Origin: Gorsachius magnificus
Taxonomy: Eukaryota > Chordata > Aves > Pelecaniformes > Ardeidae
Assembly (NCBI GenBank): GCA_034008185.1
Contig: CM067086.1
Coordinates: 36,929,007-36,993,006, forward strand
Length of the DNA: 64,000 nucleotides
Direction: 5' to 3'
Under the pieces are notes generated by a model that saw only the letters and a list, made by a program, of their open reading frames with translations, was not told where the DNA came from and did no database searches. The position numbers and the translations under genes are program-made. Numbering within the stretch: position 1 is the first letter of the stretch; every line of letters begins with the position of its first letter. Shown in pieces: positions 60,958 to 64,000 of this stretch.

Positions 60958-63929
60958 TAAACAGAGGAAGAATTAACAAGCAAATGGGATATACCCCATC
61001 TTTATTATTTCCAAGCAGAAGTTTTATTGATTTTAAACCAGAATAAGAGCTTGGAGATTTTTAAGAATATGTTTAAACTCCTAGTACTTTCTGCATTTCT
61101 CATAATCAGAACACAGAGCAACACTACAGTTCTTTCCAGTCAAACAGAGGGTCAGGTGATTCCCTGTGCCAATGTGGTGACAGATCCAACTAATACCTAA
61201 GCATTTTTAGGTGAGATTATCAGTGAAAGTTAATGTTGTTCTATAGTTATTGAATAGTTTTTTTGAATAAAGCATGTCCTCAACATCAACATTTAAATCA
61301 CTTATTAATATGTGAGAAGTTGTGATTCATGACTAGTACTTGGCTCCTTTCTAAGTGTGTAAGAGTTGCCATGTCATGCTATTGAATAGCCAGAACAGCT
61401 TGACAAAGAGAAATAATGACATGATAAAAGGAAAATAGAGAGGAAATATAAAAGACTTGAGCCATGACATATCTAAGGTTTTGTTAACTGTAAAAAACAA
61501 GGAGTTACATTTTCAGAAGTGTTTAAGAGATATAGGTCAAATCAAAGTCATTTCTGAAAGAAGCATATTTAGAAAATATTTCAGGACAGGTGTTTGCTAA
61601 TAAACTATTGAATTTACACATTTTGAAAATAGAAGAAACCAGTAGAGGCATCTAGTTCTTCTTCCCTCCTTTGACCTGCTCAGCAAACTTTCAAAAAAGT
61701 GTAAAGTAGCGCCTACTAAAGTAAAATGCAATGCTTATAAAATGCAAAGTCCCACTACTACCCTCACTTGAGTTTTGAGCTTTGAAGATTGCATTTACTT
61801 AAACAGCTATGAGTGAAACTTTGTAACATCCTGAGAATTAAAGAGGATTTTGTAACCCTAACCCTAAAGACAGGAAACTGACCTTTAAAATGGCCAAGTG
61901 GCCAAGCCCTTGGCATGACTCTGCAAAGGAGCACAAGCAGCTTTTCTGAAAACAAAAGCAGTTGTTACACACACCTATGTAGGATCTTTAAATCTTGTCT
62001 TTATATCTTTTTTACTCTTCCCTATTTTTATAGAAAACCCTATGAATTCAGTGAATCTGATTGCAATGAAAATTGAAAATTTTCTGAAAATCACATCTTT
62101 TAAATAACAGGTCAGTTTTTGTCACACACGAGCCACCTTCATTACCTGTGTCACCAGCAATTTGCACATCTTTCACACACCTGAAGCATAACATATCAGA
62201 CTTTTATTCATATGTAGTATCTTCTAATGCAAATCTGTCTTCAGCGTAAAACCAAGGCTTCTGTGCTGTAGGTGGAAGGAAGGGTGAAAAACACTCTACC
62301 AACAGATAACCATCTGGCAGATTCTCTTTCTCTCTGCTATCTCCATGTGATTTTTAGCACTTTACAAAATGTCATTAAGCACACAGAGAAGACCACAAGC
62401 AAACCTCTAGTTTCACAAAATCATGTTTTATAAACTGTTGAGAAACACTGACATGTAATGAAACCCTATTCCCTATATGCCTTCCTCCTTGTAAATGATT
62501 TGCTTCCCTCCCTTCATGTATAAATAAACAGAAATGTGTCTGTATATTTGCTGGGTTTTTTTTTTCCTTTGGTCATCATAATCAAGGGCTATTACAGCAA
62601 TAGATCTTATCTCTAGAATGGCAGTCCCCTTGCACTTTCAGTTTAGATTTTTGTTTATGCTTGGCTGCAATTGTGGCTGTTTCTGATAGTTTTAGGTCAG
62701 CCATGACAGACTATGGGTGACACTAAATAAACAAGCTGGGAGTCTGGGACCAGGAAGGAATGATACTGGTGCTCAGAGTTTGATTTTCTCTGGTTAATCA
62801 ACATTTTTATTCAGAATAACCCACTGTGTAAAGTAACTGTTTGTCTGACTATGCATATTATGCTGTGGGGCTTTTAAAAAAGGTTAAAAAAAACCCCACC
62901 CCTCAAATAGGCAAGCAGAAAGAACAAATCATGCTCAGTCTTTTTTGGGGGTTATAGTAAACAGACATTTGTTTGTTTGTTTAATTTATGTTCAACCATT
63001 TCTTCCTGCCTCCTCCCTTCCTTCTCTCGGTTAGATTCCATCACACTAAGTTGATCTGAGCACAGTCTGGTGTGGAGTGGATAGGACACTTCCCTACAGG
63101 CTGCTCAAGGGTGATAAAAAATTCAGTGACCAATTTACTAACTATACTCAGGGAAGAAGGGGTAGAGTAAGATCCCACAAGAAGGGGTAAAATATCCCAC
63201 TCAAGTGGGTACCATTTCAGCTCTCTTGATTTTACTGTCAGTCTTGAAAGTTTTTTTGCATTTCTTAAAAATGCTGTTTCTATAGTCATATCATTATGTT
63301 AGTGTCTAAATTCAGGTTTCATTTATTTATTTTGTTAACTGTATCACTTTCCTCCATTGTCATGGAGTAAACCTTAAAAAATATGCACTTTAAGACTGAA
63401 ATGCCAAAGTAATAACAATAAAACCTTCTTTTTATGCATTTATTTTTAAATTTCATGAATTTTAAGTCAGTCTTGTGATTAGGAAGAATATGAGAACAGA
63501 CTCTTTTAAAGCTTGAATGTAACAGAGCCATCAAACCAAGCATCTGAGTGCCTGCCTTTCAGGTGTCTCTGAGTAGACTAAACATATTATAAATTCTAAT
63601 TTTCAATACGGTGCTTTAACTGCATACCTGGAATAATAAAGATTCATCAAAATGCATGTAAATTACAAGAATAATACATTATTTTCCTGTAAACTTCCAC
63701 GTGTTTGAAATTTGGCCCTGAAAGTGAATAGCAGCTGACAGTCAACCACTGGTCTATCTAGGGGTAAGCAAGTGTCTCCGTGCAGTTTCTAGCGCACAGA
63801 CAATCCTTTCAGAAAACAAAGCAAAATACCACAATGTCCCTCTTTTTGCAAAAGCCCCACAGAGAAATTAACGGTTAGAAAACCTACTGTACCCTTGCTT
63901 CCACAGAGACGGACTTTCTGAAACTGGAT
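60958..63929. other. No gene seen; unique sequence
   Basis: About 3 kb. It includes a two-unit telomere-like CCCTAA motif at about 61853-61866 and a T run near 62558. The stretch at about 62575-62720 is somewhat GC-richer and could be conserved noncoding DNA, with no firm sign. Confidence 0.5.
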
Positions 63930-63994
63930 TACTCATGTTACATACTCATGTTATGTACTCATCTTATGTACTCATCTTATGTACTCATGTACTA
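63930..63994 (+). repeat. 13-bp tandem repeat, five units
   Basis: TACTCATGTTACA, TACTCATGTTATG, TACTCATCTTATG, TACTCATCTTATG and TACTCATGTACTA lie head to tail. The array ends just before the window edge. Confidence 0.92.
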
Positions 63995-64000
63995 CAGAAG

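Noticed and set aside
61853..61866. Telomere-like CCCTAACCCTAA
   Set aside because: Only about two units; too short to call an interstitial telomere array.
1..64000. CRISPR arrays, operons, tRNA or rRNA genes
   Set aside because: None seen by eye. The texture is vertebrate nuclear DNA, and the only regular arrays are microsatellites, minisatellites and LTRs.

Overview
The window is noncoding, AT-rich vertebrate DNA, almost certainly from a bird. The evidence is repeated CR1 LINE 3' ends (about 433-592, 8300-8490, 47913-47973, 58561-58612, 60562-60957) and endogenous retrovirus (ERV) LTRs of types I associate with neoavian birds, especially songbirds. I see no bacterial gene organisation, no CRISPR, no tRNA or rRNA gene, and no intact protein-coding gene. 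Most of the 64 kb reads as intron or gene desert. One 85-nt segment (49020-49104) has a good splice acceptor, a good donor and an open frame between them. It may be a single exon of a large gene whose other exons lie outside the window.

Layout: 1-17122 is unremarkable sequence with two degraded CR1 pieces, homopolymer tracts and two hairpins. 17123-17859 is a solitary LTR of a different (ERVK/alpharetrovirus-like) kind, followed at once by a perfect 12-bp inverted repeat. 17889-34511 is mostly featureless, with a GC-richer island at about 26510-26830 that looks like a conserved noncoding element and a 23-C homopolymer at 33252. 34512-43313 is the retroviral cluster. 43319-64000 is again mostly featureless, with the putative exon, a 300-bp purine tract, a solo LTR on the minus strand (53962-54519), two CR1 fragments and a 13-bp tandem repeat at the very end.

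The main object is an env-less provirus (36533-43313, + strand) flanked by a perfect 5-bp target duplication, ATGGG. Its order is 5' LTR, a Lys-tRNA-like primer site, a hydrophobic membrane-type N-terminal Gag region, a Pro/Thr/Ala-rich 60-bp minisatellite, a Gag core, protease, RT, RNase H, integrase, a short tail and 3' LTR. Pol carries a YIDD reverse transcriptase box, and I call it ERV-L/class III-like. All coding parts are broken, by seven in-frame TGA codons, one in-frame TAG, at least three small indels and a 40-bp local duplication.

The most unusual observations are these. (a) The two LTRs of this one provirus are nearly identical at their ends but belong to different subfamilies in the middle; the 3' LTR core matches the neighbouring solo LTR at 34512, which points to a gene-conversion patch. 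(b) The Gag region begins with a multi-spanning hydrophobic segment followed by a repeat-built stalk. (c) Gag and protease lie in one frame separated by a single UAG.
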